Shown piece by piece: positions 36,268 through 45,600 of a stretch of DNA of 64,000 bases. The notes below the pieces were generated by a model that worked only from the letters and a program-made list of their open reading frames with translations, had not been told where the DNA came from and did not search any database. The DNA lies in contig NZ_JAFCKF010000007.1 in the NCBI RefSeq assembly GCF_018130545.1, forward strand, positions 394,245 to 458,244, written 5' to 3'. Source of the stretch: Bradyrhizobium tropiciagri. GTDB taxonomy: Bacteria > Pseudomonadota > Alphaproteobacteria > Rhizobiales > Xanthobacteraceae. Position numbers and translations under genes: made by a program. Position 1 is the first letter of the stretch; each line of letters begins with the position of its first letter.

Positions 36268-37086
36268 TCAATCTGCCGGACGCAAATGCAGTCCTCCGTC
36301 GATGATCATCTGGGTGCCGGTGACATAGGATGACGCCGGCGAGGCGAGGAAGAGGGCGAGGCCCTTGATTTCCGATGTATCGGCGATGCGGTGCAGGACC
36401 GACCAGTCCTCGAAGGCCTTGCGGTCTGCCGGGATCTTCAGGCGGCCGCCGGCAATGTTGGTCGCGAAGGGACCGGGCGCGATGGCGTTGACAAGAATGC
36501 CGAAGCGGCCGAGCTCCATGGCCGCCTGCCGCACCAGGTGCGTCACGCCGGCCTTGGCCGGCATATAGGGCGTACCCACAATCGGCTCGTTGTAGATCGA
36601 AGCGATCGAGGACGTGGCGATGATGCGTCCGCTTCCTTGCGGCTTCATGTACCGGGCCGCGAGCTTGATAGTGTTGTAAACGCTTGTGAGATTGGTTGCG
36701 ATCACCTTGTCCCAATGATCGTCATCCAGCGCGTCGATCGCGCCTTCCGGATTCCGCTTCCCCTCGGGAGTGAGAAAACCGGGCCCCGCGTCGATCCCGG
36801 CATTTGCAAAAACGATGTCGATTCGGTCGTGCTTCTTGGCCACCTGGTCGAAAGCCTTCGCCATGGCCGCGCGGTCGGTCACATCCACCACCTGGCCCCA
36901 GATCTCGCCTCCCCTGCTCGCGATCTCGGCGACGGTCTCGTCCAGCATGCCTTGGTTTGTATCGAAGAGGCAGACCCGGGCGCCGTTCTCTGCCAGCACT
37001 TCACCATACGCGCGGCCAATTCCGCTCGCTCCGCCGGTCACGATGGCCGTCGCACCGGCGACCTTGAACATTTCCTGCAACGACAT
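36268..37086 (-). CDS. short-chain dehydrogenase/reductase (SDR)
   Basis: NAD(P)-dependent oxidoreductase of the classical SDR family, 272 residues. The cofactor glycine motif is TGGASGIGRAYG (near residue 17), the NAG motif is FANAGIDAG, the catalytic serine is in IATSSIASI, and the YxxxK pair is in TPYMPAKAG. The C terminus ends with MIIDGGLHLRPAD, as is usual. The ATG at 37086 is preceded by GGAGG. It lies between the cupin gene (204-bp gap) and the solute-binding protein gene (90-bp gap). Probable role: oxidising a hydroxyl or reducing a keto group in the catabolic route. Confidence 0.9.
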   Translation of the reverse strand: MSLQEMFKVAGATAIVTGGASGIGRAYGEVLAENGARVCLFDTNQGMLDETVAEIASRGGEIWGQVVDVTDRAAMAKAFDQVAKKHDRIDIVFANAGIDAGPGFLTPEGKRNPEGAIDALDDDHWDKVIATNLTSVYNTIKLAARYMKPQGSGRIIATSSIASIYNEPIVGTPYMPAKAGVTHLVRQAAMELGRFGILVNAIAPGPFATNIAGGRLKIPADRKAFEDWSVLHRIADTSEIKGLALFLASPASSYVTGTQMIIDGGLHLRPAD

Positions 37087-37290
37087 TCATCCTCCGTGGC
37101 CCGTTCGGACGCGGCTTTGCGGTCCGGCTCTTCGAGATCAGTTGAAGTAAATATCCATCGCACGTTCAGCTAAGCGCCAGCGCGAGCCGTAGTCGCGATA
37201 CTCATCCGCTAGGGTTTTGCGCTGTGCCGTCGAACGGTGCAGCGGCTTGTCCCTTGATGAAGCACGATCGTATCCCCGCGCCTCACGAGG

Positions 37291-37806
37291 CTAGATGAAC
37301 ATGCTCTTGTTCACATCGAGACCGTTCTCGCTACAGAACGTCGTGTAGTGATTGATGAACCAGAAGACGTCCATCGTGAAATCGAAGACACCGGCATCGT
37401 CGTAGAATTCAACCGCCCCATTGATCCAGAACAGTGCCTTCATGCCGTTCGGATCGTCCGAGTAGAGCGTGTGGGCAGTCCCGGGGAGTTCGTACACGAA
37501 ATCGCCCGGCCGTGCCGTCCAGTCATACTCGTAATAGCCCCACGACCCCTCGAGCGTGATGGCCGAGACCACACCCCGATGCTTGTGGGTGCCAATCCTG
37601 CCGCCGCCTTTGACCCACAGGACATTGGCGACCGAGTTGGTCCTGACGTCGAAGCAGAGATGCTTGATCGCAGCGTTTGGACCGAACGGAACCCACGGGG
37701 CGGAAACGTCGTCGCCAGCGATGTAGGCTCCCTCACGCGCGTATCGCGCGATCGCAGCCTGATGAGGCTCCTTAGGCAATTTCGTGATCTGCGAGTGCTG
37801 ACGCAT
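37291..37806 (-). CDS. cupin, 2,4'-dihydroxyacetophenone dioxygenase-like
   Basis: A 171-residue single-domain cupin. Metal-binding residues are visible in GGRIGTHKHRG (HxH) and, after the strand LEGSWGYYEYDW, in ELPGTAHTLYSDD. Length and order resemble 2,4'-dihydroxyacetophenone dioxygenase, a mononuclear-iron enzyme that cleaves a C-C bond next to a keto group, and ChrR-like cupins. I cannot separate these without alignment. The ATG at 37806 is used; the frame extends to 37854 over a purine-rich stretch. It is first in the SDR-Liv-dehydrogenase group and divergent from a XylR-like regulator, so cleavage of an aryl-keto compound is a reasonable but unproven role. Confidence 0.75.
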   Translation of the reverse strand: MRQHSQITKLPKEPHQAAIARYAREGAYIAGDDVSAPWVPFGPNAAIKHLCFDVRTNSVANVLWVKGGGRIGTHKHRGVVSAITLEGSWGYYEYDWTARPGDFVYELPGTAHTLYSDDPNGMKALFWINGAVEFYDDAGVFDFTMDVFWFINHYTTFCSENGLDVNKSMFI

Positions 37807-37834
37807 GATTTTGTTTCCCCGCTCCTTTGTTGCC

Positions 37835-37867
37835 CGAAGGTAATCACCCCGCAAAAACGCTTGTCAA
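37835..37867 (-). promoter_or_regulatory. candidate sigma-70 promoter of the cupin-Liv group
   Basis: The minus strand has a perfect TTGACA (37867-37862) followed after about 17 bases by a weak ATTACC/TTACCT -10-like sequence, upstream of the cupin ATG. No TGGCAC-N5-TTGC element was found by eye in this gap, in contrast to the dehydrogenase operon. Confidence 0.45.
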
Positions 37868-37877
37868 AATCGGCGAA

Positions 37878-37911
37878 GAGGGGTTTCTGCTCTGCACCCA
37901 GAGAAACCCTC
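37878..37911. promoter_or_regulatory. imperfect inverted repeat, candidate regulator-binding site
   Basis: GAGGGGTTTCTG on the left is mirrored by CAGAGAAACCCTC on the right, with about a nine-base centre. Arm length and position, just upstream of the TTGACA box and between the divergent cupin and regulator genes, suit a dimeric enhancer-binding-type regulator such as the adjacent XylR-like protein. Confidence 0.55.
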
Positions 37912-38056
37912 CTACGTCGTTGATTTACTTGCGCTATTACTCGCGCCCCGTTTCGCCGAGCGGGTCACCGCTGCAGATAGAATTGCTATCATTTGGTGAA
38001 TTTGCTTGATGATATGATCAAATCGAAGAGGAGCATTCGGGGATGGAGACGGGGTC

Positions 38057-39664
38057 GTGAAAGTAAATTCTCAACAGGATGCGTTGCTCGATCGCGGAGG
38101 CAACCCGACGCTACGCGAGTTGCTCGACCGCATGGCCTTCAGCCCCGCAAACGGGCACATCAATCTCAGCGGCGCGAGGATGATTCTGCAGAAGGCCAGC
38201 TATGGGAGCCGCCTACGCGAGGAGTTGATTGAGCGTCATGGTCGCGACGAAACGCTCATCCTGCTGACCCGTCTAGGCTATCGCGCGGGCGTGGAGGATG
38301 CTGAATTTGTGCGCGCGTCATGGCCGTATCTTAATCTTGGCGATGCCTTCACGGCCGGCACTCGACTTCACGCAATGTGCGGGATGGTCAGAGTGGAGAC
38401 CGTCTTCAACGATTTCGATTTCAAAAAGGGAAAATTCGCTGCGGAGTTTATCTGGCACGACGGCGTGGAAGGCGGGGAATATTGCAAACACCATGGCACT
38501 ACCGATCAGCCTGTCTGCTGGGGACAGCTCGGCTACGCATCGGGCTACGCAAGTTTCTATCTCGACAAATTGGTAGTGTACAAGGAAGTTCAGTGCGTTG
38601 CTACGGGTAGCCCGCACTGCCGGATCGTCGGCAAGACGGCAGAATCCTGGGGCGACGACGATGAATTTGTGCAGCTCTATCGCCAAGAAATTCTTCCGGC
38701 GCGTCGAAGCTCGGTCAAACGGCCCCCGATCGGCCATCGCTTCGCAACCAATCCAACCACATCTGAGCGAACTCACAAGCCATCGGTGCTGCTCGCCCCG
38801 GTAAAGGCCCAACTCGACGAAGCAGCATCGATCAATCTTCCCGTCCTCATCACCGGCCCGGAAGGGTCTGGAAAACGGGCCGCGGCAAAATTTCTGCATC
38901 ACACTCGCTTTGGCCATGGCGCAGCACTGCACTGGCTTTCCGCCTTCGAATTGGACGCGGAGCAATTGGGAATGCGGCTCACTACCAAGCCTAAAGGAAG
39001 TACGAAGGGCGCATCTGGTCAAACCTTTGTGCTGGAGGATGTCGAGCGCTTGAGCGATCAGGCTCAGCAGGTTTTGATCGAGATGCTCAGCGCTCCGGCT
39101 GGCCCTCTCTCGGAACAAACGCGTCTGATTGCGACATCGCGCCGTACATCGTCCGAGCTCGCACAGTCTTCGACATTGCGCGCAGGGCTCTACTTCCGCC
39201 TGTCTGTCCTGTCCATCTCAATGCCGTCGCTTTCCGGGCGCGAAGACATCCTGAAACTGGCGGGAGAGATCTTGCGGATCGTCTCGGAGCGGCATAACAG
39301 ACAAGCACCAAGACTAACCGACGACGCAAAGACCTATCTTTCCAATCGACGCTTCCCGGGAAATCTTCCAGAAATTGAGGCTCTCTTGACTGCAGCCCTG
39401 TTTCGGACGTCTCGGCAACAATCTATCGATGCAGCGACGCTGCGACGTTCAGCCATCGAACCCACTTCCAATGAAGACTTGCCCGCGTCCCTTAAGGCAG
39501 AAATTGACCGCGCAATTTTCAGGGGATCGCTGTCGATCGACGCGCTAAACGAGCACATATATCGGGCAGCGATATCTGCGGCTGGAAACAACTTGTCGCG
39601 TGCGGCTCGCCTGCTTTCGATAAGTCGCGCGCAGTTCTCCTATCGCCTGTCTAGGCGTTCGTAG
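38057..39664 (+). CDS. XylR-like regulator lacking the GAFTGA loop
   Basis: A 535-residue protein with the same plan as the regulator at 28591: an N-terminal XylR_N/V4R sensor (ARMILQKASYGSRLREELIE, then CWGQLGYASGYASFYLDKLV), a central AAA+ region and a C-terminal Fis-type HTH (AISAAGNNLSRAARLLSISR). The AAA+ part keeps a P-loop (GPEGSGKR, near 266) and the RAGLYFRL arginine region. The GAFTGA loop and its flank are missing, and Walker B reads TFVLEDVERL instead of TLFLDEI. It should therefore not remodel sigma-54 polymerase; TyrR is a known GAFTGA-less relative acting on sigma-70. The start is GTG with GGAG upstream. Confidence 0.88.
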   Translation: MKVNSQQDALLDRGGNPTLRELLDRMAFSPANGHINLSGARMILQKASYGSRLREELIERHGRDETLILLTRLGYRAGVEDAEFVRASWPYLNLGDAFTAGTRLHAMCGMVRVETVFNDFDFKKGKFAAEFIWHDGVEGGEYCKHHGTTDQPVCWGQLGYASGYASFYLDKLVVYKEVQCVATGSPHCRIVGKTAESWGDDDEFVQLYRQEILPARRSSVKRPPIGHRFATNPTTSERTHKPSVLLAPVKAQLDEAASINLPVLITGPEGSGKRAAAKFLHHTRFGHGAALHWLSAFELDAEQLGMRLTTKPKGSTKGASGQTFVLEDVERLSDQAQQVLIEMLSAPAGPLSEQTRLIATSRRTSSELAQSSTLRAGLYFRLSVLSISMPSLSGREDILKLAGEILRIVSERHNRQAPRLTDDAKTYLSNRRFPGNLPEIEALLTAALFRTSRQQSIDAATLRRSAIEPTSNEDLPASLKAEIDRAIFRGSLSIDALNEHIYRAAISAAGNNLSRAARLLSISRAQFSYRLSRRS

Positions 39665-39825
39665 ATTGTTGCCTTTTTGAGGGGGTGTTGGCGGATCGAG
39701 AGGGGAATCAATAGTTATCTGCGCCAATTACGGTGGGGCATCGGGATGCAGCTGATCGTTCTGAGTTATAAGACTCGCTGTTGTTAAGCACATTAGTGGG
39801 TTGATCTTCTTGCATGCCGCAATCC
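39665..39825. other. gap after the XylR-like regulator gene
   Basis: I see no gene, terminator hairpin or repeat here. The regulator's stop is followed by AT-richer sequence leading into the IS200-like remnant. Confidence 0.4.
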
Positions 39826-40080
39826 TTCAGTGCCGGGTCAACGCGCGCCCTTGGTTCTCGATATATTGCAACCATGGCGATCGGCGCACCTCCGCAGGAG
39901 GCGGCAAAGTAGCTCGGACTCCAGAGATGACCGCCCCAAAGCTCAGAGGTTACTTGTGAGGAGGATGTGCGCGCTGGTGTCGCGAAGAACTTTGAGGCGG
40001 CTCACGAACTGGCTTCGTTGCAGCGTCGGAGCGTATTTGTCAAGAATATGGACATTGCCCTCTTCGCCGTTCCTCGATCA
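39826..40080 (-). mobile_element. IS200/IS605-type TnpA remnant, copy B
   Basis: Minus-strand frames read LQRSQFVSRLKVLRD, then after a frame change ELWGGHLWSPSYFAASCGGA followed by PIAMV, then after a one-base shift LQYIENQGRALTRH and a stop. This is the C-terminal third of an IS200-like transposase, broken by at least two frameshifts. The end is homologous to the remnant at 8475-8566. No left end or HUH motif was found. Confidence 0.65.
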
Positions 40081-40185
40081 ACTTTGCTCCTAAGATTGCG
40101 TCCGATTTTCCCGGTCGTGGCATAAACAACCTTGCGGGCATCTTCAACGAGCACGCACGTGGACTGCCTGTTGCAGCCCTCTCAG

Positions 40186-40380
40186 TGACGGCATCTTCTC
40201 GGTCGGAGCCTGGAACGTCGACGCCGATCGCGCTCGCAACCCTGAAATCCTAAAAGGGCACGAATGGCTCGACGTGCCTATGGTCCACAACAATCAGCGT
40301 CCCGCTATCCTTACAATCGAGAAGGACCATCCGGCGACCAAGCTTTCGAAGCGGCCCTCTCGTGTTGAGGACAAAACGTG
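40186..40380 (+). pseudogene. orphan coding fragment of unknown family
   Basis: An open frame without a start codon begins DGIFSVGAWNVDADRARNPE and continues through LDVPMVHNNQRPAI, ending RVEDKT and a stop. Its composition is protein-like but I do not recognise the family. It lies between the IS200 remnant and the FkbM gene, so it is probably the tail of a gene lost by rearrangement. Confidence 0.35.
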
Positions 40381-40450
40381 ATCCGCTGAGCGCTTGCGGA
40401 ACACGGGACCGACGCACTTTGCCGTCGCCCTTCGCTGTATGGGCCGAATC

Positions 40451-41248
40451 TTAGGGTCGGACATGATCTAGCGACCGATCGTCGCGATGAATCGCCACGA
40501 GATCCATGCGCAACTCGAATACCTTGTAGTCGAAGCCCTCAAGAAATGACCGCAGGGCGACTTTGTCCGACTTGATGAATTCCGCAACGACGATCGGCCT
40601 GCAACGGCGCAGGATGCCCTTGGCGCCTGTAAGCGCCTCTTTTTCCATGCCCTCGATGTCGATCTTGATAAGATCGGCACGCCTCAACCCGAGTGAGTCC
40701 AAGGTCAGATACGGCAGTTCCTTCGTCGCCTGCTCTGAATAGTCGACAGCCTGGCCGACAAATTCCGTGGTATCTTTTCGGGTGAGTTCGACGCTGCCGA
40801 AGCTCGCAGGGCGTGTGTGATCCAACACGGGCATCCGGATTGACCCAGTCTTGTCCCCGACTGCCGCCAGCATCGCGCGCGCATTGAAGCAGTTGTTCAG
40901 GGCGATGTTTCCGGCCAAGGCATAGAAGACGCGTTCCTGTGCCTCGATGGCAATGACCTCGCCCCAACCGGTCATAGCCCGCGCCCATTCAATGGTGTGC
41001 ACGCCGATATTGGCACCACAATCGACCGCCACCACTCCGTCACCGAAATAGCGGCGTCGCAGCTCGAGCATCGAAAGCGCGAGGTCTACCTCCTTGGATG
41101 AAAACGACGATGTTTCGAGGAGATCGAAGCCGACGCCGAAACTGCCGCCATCGGGAACCGTTTGATAGTCGAACCGGTTGACGATCATCGGACCATGATC
41201 CGATGCCGCCAGAACAAAGGCAATTTTACGCTGGATCCAATTCTTCAC
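40451..41248 (-). CDS. FkbM-family methyltransferase
   Basis: A 265-residue SAM-dependent methyltransferase. The SAM-binding motif is GDGVVAVDCGANIGVHTIEW (near residue 70), followed by VIAIEAQERVFYALAGNIALN. The FkbM hallmark is DLIKIDIEGMEKEAL with AEFIKSDK near the C terminus. FkbM enzymes methylate hydroxyls, often on sugars of surface glycans. The start is a GTG with GAAGG upstream. It lies 33 bp after the heptosyltransferase gene, so it may methylate the heptose added to the giant adhesin, or another surface glycan. The substrate is inferred only from context. Confidence 0.88.
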   Translation of the reverse strand: MKNWIQRKIAFVLAASDHGPMIVNRFDYQTVPDGGSFGVGFDLLETSSFSSKEVDLALSMLELRRRYFGDGVVAVDCGANIGVHTIEWARAMTGWGEVIAIEAQERVFYALAGNIALNNCFNARAMLAAVGDKTGSIRMPVLDHTRPASFGSVELTRKDTTEFVGQAVDYSEQATKELPYLTLDSLGLRRADLIKIDIEGMEKEALTGAKGILRRCRPIVVAEFIKSDKVALRSFLEGFDYKVFELRMDLVAIHRDDRSLDHVRP

Positions 41249-41281
41249 ACGCTGCCTTCGTCGAACGCCAAGCCGGGCACT

Positions 41282-42586
41282 TCAGGAGCGACCATCGCGG
41301 CGAAACGCCGGAATGCGGGCAATGGCAGCCTTTACTTGGTCCGCTGTGATCAGCCGGGTACACTCGAATTGCCGGGAGGTGTCCTTATGGCGCGGGCACC
41401 ACAGAAAATCCTTGTGATCAAACCGCACCCGGACATCGTTCCAGCATGAATTGCAAGCGTGGTAGTTGATCACCCGGTACGGCGTGTCGAATTCATTGGT
41501 CGGGTGGGTGAAACCTGAGATCAGCACCACCGGCACGCCGGCAGCCCAGGCGAGCCACGACAGGCCGCTCGACAGTCCGACGAAGAAATCGGCATGGGTC
41601 AACCATCGTGCGCGATCCGCCAGTGGTCGATCACCGGTCTGATCTTCAGCACCATAAGGAATGTGATTCCAGAGGAGCCCGTGCCCATGCGTCGGTTTCT
41701 GGTCGATGCAGATGACGCGATAGCCGGCTTCCTTCAGGAAGGAGACGATCTCCCGCCAACCGTGCGGGTTGTTCCAATATTTGCACTGCGTGGTGCTCTG
41801 CGCGGCTATGCAAACATAGCGCTCGGCGGTCGGCCTACTGGCATCCGCCAATGCGAGACGCGGAGGCGCTTCCGTTGGATCTACTCCCAGAATATAGCCT
41901 GCCGTGCGATGCAGGCCAACATGGCGGAAATCGCAAGGCTGCTGCACGCCATCCTTGTCGTCGAAGAACAGCCCCATCGAATAAGTGGCATAATAGCGGT
42001 TCGGTTCGACCTCTTCGTGGGAGATAAAGGTGATGTCCGGATAGGCTGGTGCGAGCAATGGAATGAGCTTTTCGCCTATAGCGCAGGTCAGCTTGCAGGC
42101 GTGCTTGTCCTTGAACTTGACCGCGTAAGGAAACCAGCCGAGCGAGTCGCCGAGCGTTCCGACCGGAAATTGAACCATGACATCTCGGTTCTCGGCCGAA
42201 TAGTCGTGCCTCAGCACTTCCTTGCCATCGGCCCAGACCTCGATGCGCGCGCGCACGAAGTAACGCTTGGTGCTGTTGATCCGTCCGGCTTTCAGATCCG
42301 TCTCGAACAAGATATTCCCGGTGTCGATATCACTCAAGCGTACCCGCCAAGGGTGTTCGGCGTCAGGGAGAAGGACACGACAGCCGTCATTGAAGTCGTA
42401 CAGAATCCCCATCGGTCCCTGCTGGGTGGGCGTCTCCGCAGGAGCCGGATAGGGGCGGTTCGATGGCGCGCTTGCCGCTTGAGACAAGGAAGCGTCCGGC
42501 TTCTCAGGTTCGGGGACTGCGGTTGGAAACTCCTCGTCCGCCTTTAACTGTTCCAGATCGAGCATCAGGTCCACGTCGGGCCTCAC
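41282..42586 (-). CDS. protein O-heptosyltransferase, TibC/Aah type (strand-loop-strand repeat-specific)
   Basis: Transfers heptose from an ADP-heptose donor to Ser/Thr in strand-loop-strand repeats, in the cytoplasm. The 434 residues have the family opening GILYDFNDGCRVLLPD (with the DFNDG acceptor/catalytic region), a GT-B core with VCIAAQSTTQCKYWNNPHGW and FVGLSSGLSWLAWAAGVPVV. The C-terminal iron finger has cysteines in CNSC, then 15 residues, then CPRH, then EC (about 374-405). CxxC plus a 15-residue spacing equals that of E. coli TibC. The first 55 residues are an acidic/proline-rich extension. Start GTG 42586, or ATG 42565. The neighbouring giant protein carries the matching repeats, so substrate and enzyme lie side by side. 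Confidence 0.92.
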   Translation of the reverse strand: MRPDVDLMLDLEQLKADEEFPTAVPEPEKPDASLSQAASAPSNRPYPAPAETPTQQGPMGILYDFNDGCRVLLPDAEHPWRVRLSDIDTGNILFETDLKAGRINSTKRYFVRARIEVWADGKEVLRHDYSAENRDVMVQFPVGTLGDSLGWFPYAVKFKDKHACKLTCAIGEKLIPLLAPAYPDITFISHEEVEPNRYYATYSMGLFFDDKDGVQQPCDFRHVGLHRTAGYILGVDPTEAPPRLALADASRPTAERYVCIAAQSTTQCKYWNNPHGWREIVSFLKEAGYRVICIDQKPTHGHGLLWNHIPYGAEDQTGDRPLADRARWLTHADFFVGLSSGLSWLAWAAGVPVVLISGFTHPTNEFDTPYRVINYHACNSCWNDVRVRFDHKDFLWCPRHKDTSRQFECTRLITADQVKAAIARIPAFRRDGRS

Positions 42587-42603
42587 AGACTAAATGACGA
42601 TCA

Positions 42604-42629
42604 GCGCCGAGGAGATCTCTCCTCGGCGC
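42604..42629. terminator. perfect 11-bp hairpin between adhesin and heptosyltransferase genes
   Basis: GCGCCGAGGAG, loop ATCT, CTCCTCGGCGC. It lies 15-40 bases after the adhesin stop and before the glycosyltransferase start. There is no T-run on the minus-strand exit side, so full termination is doubtful. It could act as a partial terminator or an mRNA processing/stability element setting the enzyme-to-substrate ratio. Confidence 0.55.
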
Positions 42630-42643
42630 CGTTTCGATGCTTC

Positions 42644-45600
42644 TCAGCTATGCCATGCAGCGGCGAGCTGTCTTTGGGCGGCGGCGTCGGCCTGAGACGA
42701 TTGGGACAACGCTGCCGGGTCGAGCCCAGCTCCTGGACCGTCATATCCGGCCATCGCGCTGACCAGCCTCGACAGTTCAGCCTCAAGCTGCACGCCGGGG
42801 CTGCTCGCGGCCTCCGTATGCGATGTGGCGTATTCGAACACTTGCGAAAAGAAAGATCGCCCACCGAAGCCGGGAATGACGATGTCCGATTGAGCCGAGC
42901 GCAGAAACTTTTCGATTGGTGTCACTGCCTCGGACGCGGAGGACGTTCGGCTGATCTCGAAGCCCGACGTCTCCTTGGCAACCGTCGCAGCCTGGTGGAC
43001 CGGCGGATCACCAACCAACGTTCCGCCATGACCATCGGTCGCCGACGTGAACTGCGCCGTCACATATTGGCCGAGCAACGTAACGTGCGCGGTGTGAACA
43101 CCGTCACTGACCGTCAAGGTGCCGCTGGTGTTGCTGGCGGCCTCCGCAAAGGACAACGTTGTGCTCGAGTTGTAGGTGATATCGACAAGGTCGATATGCT
43201 CCGGTTGCCCGAACCCGGAGATGCTGCCGGAGAAGGTCTGCGATGAATCGAGCGTCAAGGTTCCGCCGGCGCTGACCGTGAATCCCACGGAGGCTCCGAC
43301 AGAGCCACCGCTGGCGACTTCCAGGGTCCCAGCGCCAATGGTCGCGCTACTCGCAACGCCACCCGAGCTGACATAGAGGAGACCGCCGGCGCTGACGTAA
43401 GTCGAGGAAGCGATGCCGCCAGCCGAGATCGTTTCAGTACCTCCGCTACTGACAACCGTGCCGCTCGCATAGCCACCCGAAACGACGATCTGACTGCCGC
43501 CGCTCGAAAGGATGGCTCCGAGAGTAGTGCCTCCTGATTTGATGGACTGCGTGCCGGAAATCGTGGCGCTCGTCGCCGTGCCGCCGGAGCTTACGATCTC
43601 CGAGCCGCCAGCATTGACCTTGGTCCCGCTATCGGTGCCGCCGGCGGACACCGTCACGCTACCACCGCTGCTCACGATCGTGCCGCTCGCGACACCGCCT
43701 GAAGACACTACCTCGGCGCCGCCGCTCGATATCGTTGTGTTCCTCGCGGTACCGGATATGAGGATCCGTTCAGTTCCGCCGCTCAAGACCGTCGCAGCAT
43801 TCGCGATACCGCCGGATAGAACCATCTCGATGCCGCCGCTCGACACGACGGTGGCGCTGGCGGTGCCAGAGACCTGGTTGGTGCCGCCCTTCAGCTGCGT
43901 TGCACTGGCTGTCCCGCCAGCAAGCTCGTACTGAAGACCGCCCGTATAGACCGTCGTGCCGCTGGCCAAGCCGGAATAGACCGCTTCGGTGCCGCCACTG
44001 CTGACGATCGCGTTGATCGCCGTGCCGCCCGATTCAACGTACTCTCCATTGTGCGGACCGCCCAAGACAATGGTTCCACTGGCGACGCCGATCACCACCT
44101 GGTTGCCCAACAACTGCGTCCCGCTCGCGACACCGCCGGACGAGACGGTCAGAGTTCCGCCTGAGAGAACCGAGGCGCTGACGGCCGAGCCGCCGGAGAG
44201 AACATAGACTTGTCCTCCGCTGCCGACCGTCGAGCCATTCGCGGTCCCGCCGGATGAGATTGTTTCGGTGCCACTGCTACCGATCATGGAGCTGATAGTC
44301 TTGCCTCCGGAGCGGATGATCTCCGCGCCGCCACCATAGACGGTGGTCCCGCTGTCGGTCCCCCCGGCAGACACGGTCGCAACACCACCGCTGCTGACTG
44401 CCATATTGATCGTCGTGCCGCCGGACGACACCACCGTCGTCCCGCCCGCGACGACCAGCACGCCCTGATCGGTTTGTCCGGACAGAACGTTCAGCGTGCC
44501 ACCGCTGGACACCACGACGGAGCCGCCCGCCGCAACGTTAGCGCCGCTCGCAACGCCGTTGATCAGCAATTGACCACCGGCGGCGACCGTCGTCCCGCTG
44601 GCGACACCGCCCGACGAGACGACCATCGCGCCGGCATTGGCGACGGAAATGCCGCGCACTGTCTGGCCGGAGAGCACATTCAGATTGCCCCAGGCACCGA
44701 CGGAGACGGTACCTCCAGATACCTGGTTGACGCCAAGGACCGCGCCATCGACGACCAGGGTCCCGCCACTGCTCACGGTGGCGTTCGTCAACACGCCGCC
44801 ATAGAGCACATTGAGCGCCGTGCCGCTGTTGATGGTCGCACCGTTGAGGGTTTCTCCGGCCCCCACTTCGAGAGTGCAATTCGCATTGGTGGAATATCCG
44901 CTGGCCGTTCCGCCGACGAGCTCAAGATAGCTTCCAGGCGTAAAGCCCGCCGAATTGGCGTTGCCGCCGCCGAACACCTCGAGCGTTCCGCCGCTGGAGA
45001 CGATGGCTCCGTTCGCTGTCCCGCCCGAGAGCACTTCCAGCGTGGTACCGCTGGCGATGGTGTACCCGGTCAACGTGTCGCCGGCTCCAACCGCAACGAT
45101 GCCTCCGCTACTTACCGTCGTCCCGGTCGCATTGGCGCCAGCGAACAGTTCCAAGGTCCCGCCGCTCGAAACAACAGTCCCGACGGCGCTGCCGCCGGAG
45201 AAAACCGCGAGCAGCCCGTCACCGGCAACCTTGACGCCGCTGACCGTCTGCCCGGCGCCGACGTCGATTTCGCCAAAGGCGGAAATCACCGCGACCGAAC
45301 CGCTGAGGATATTCGCACCCGACAGGTCAGCGTTGTAGACCCCAAGGATGCCTCCGCTGCTCACGGTGACGTTGGCCCCGACTCCGCCCGAGTCGACCAG
45401 GAGCGTGCCTCCGTTGCTGACGGTGACGCCGCTCACGGACAGTCCGCCAATGTCCAGCAATCCGCCGCTCGAAACGACGGTGCCTCCGCTTGCGATCCAT
45501 GCACCGACGACCGTGCCATCGACGATCAGCTGGCCCCCACCATCGACCGTCGTGTTGCTGACCGTGGCCCCCGACGAGACCACCAGATGTCCGACGCTTG

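Noticed and set aside
37807-38056. A sigma-54 promoter for the cupin-Liv group
   Set aside because: Scanning the minus strand for GG-N10-GC in a TGGCAC/TTGC context gave no match. The nearest candidate (TGACAA...TTTGC) has the wrong spacing and is better read as a TTGACA -35 box.
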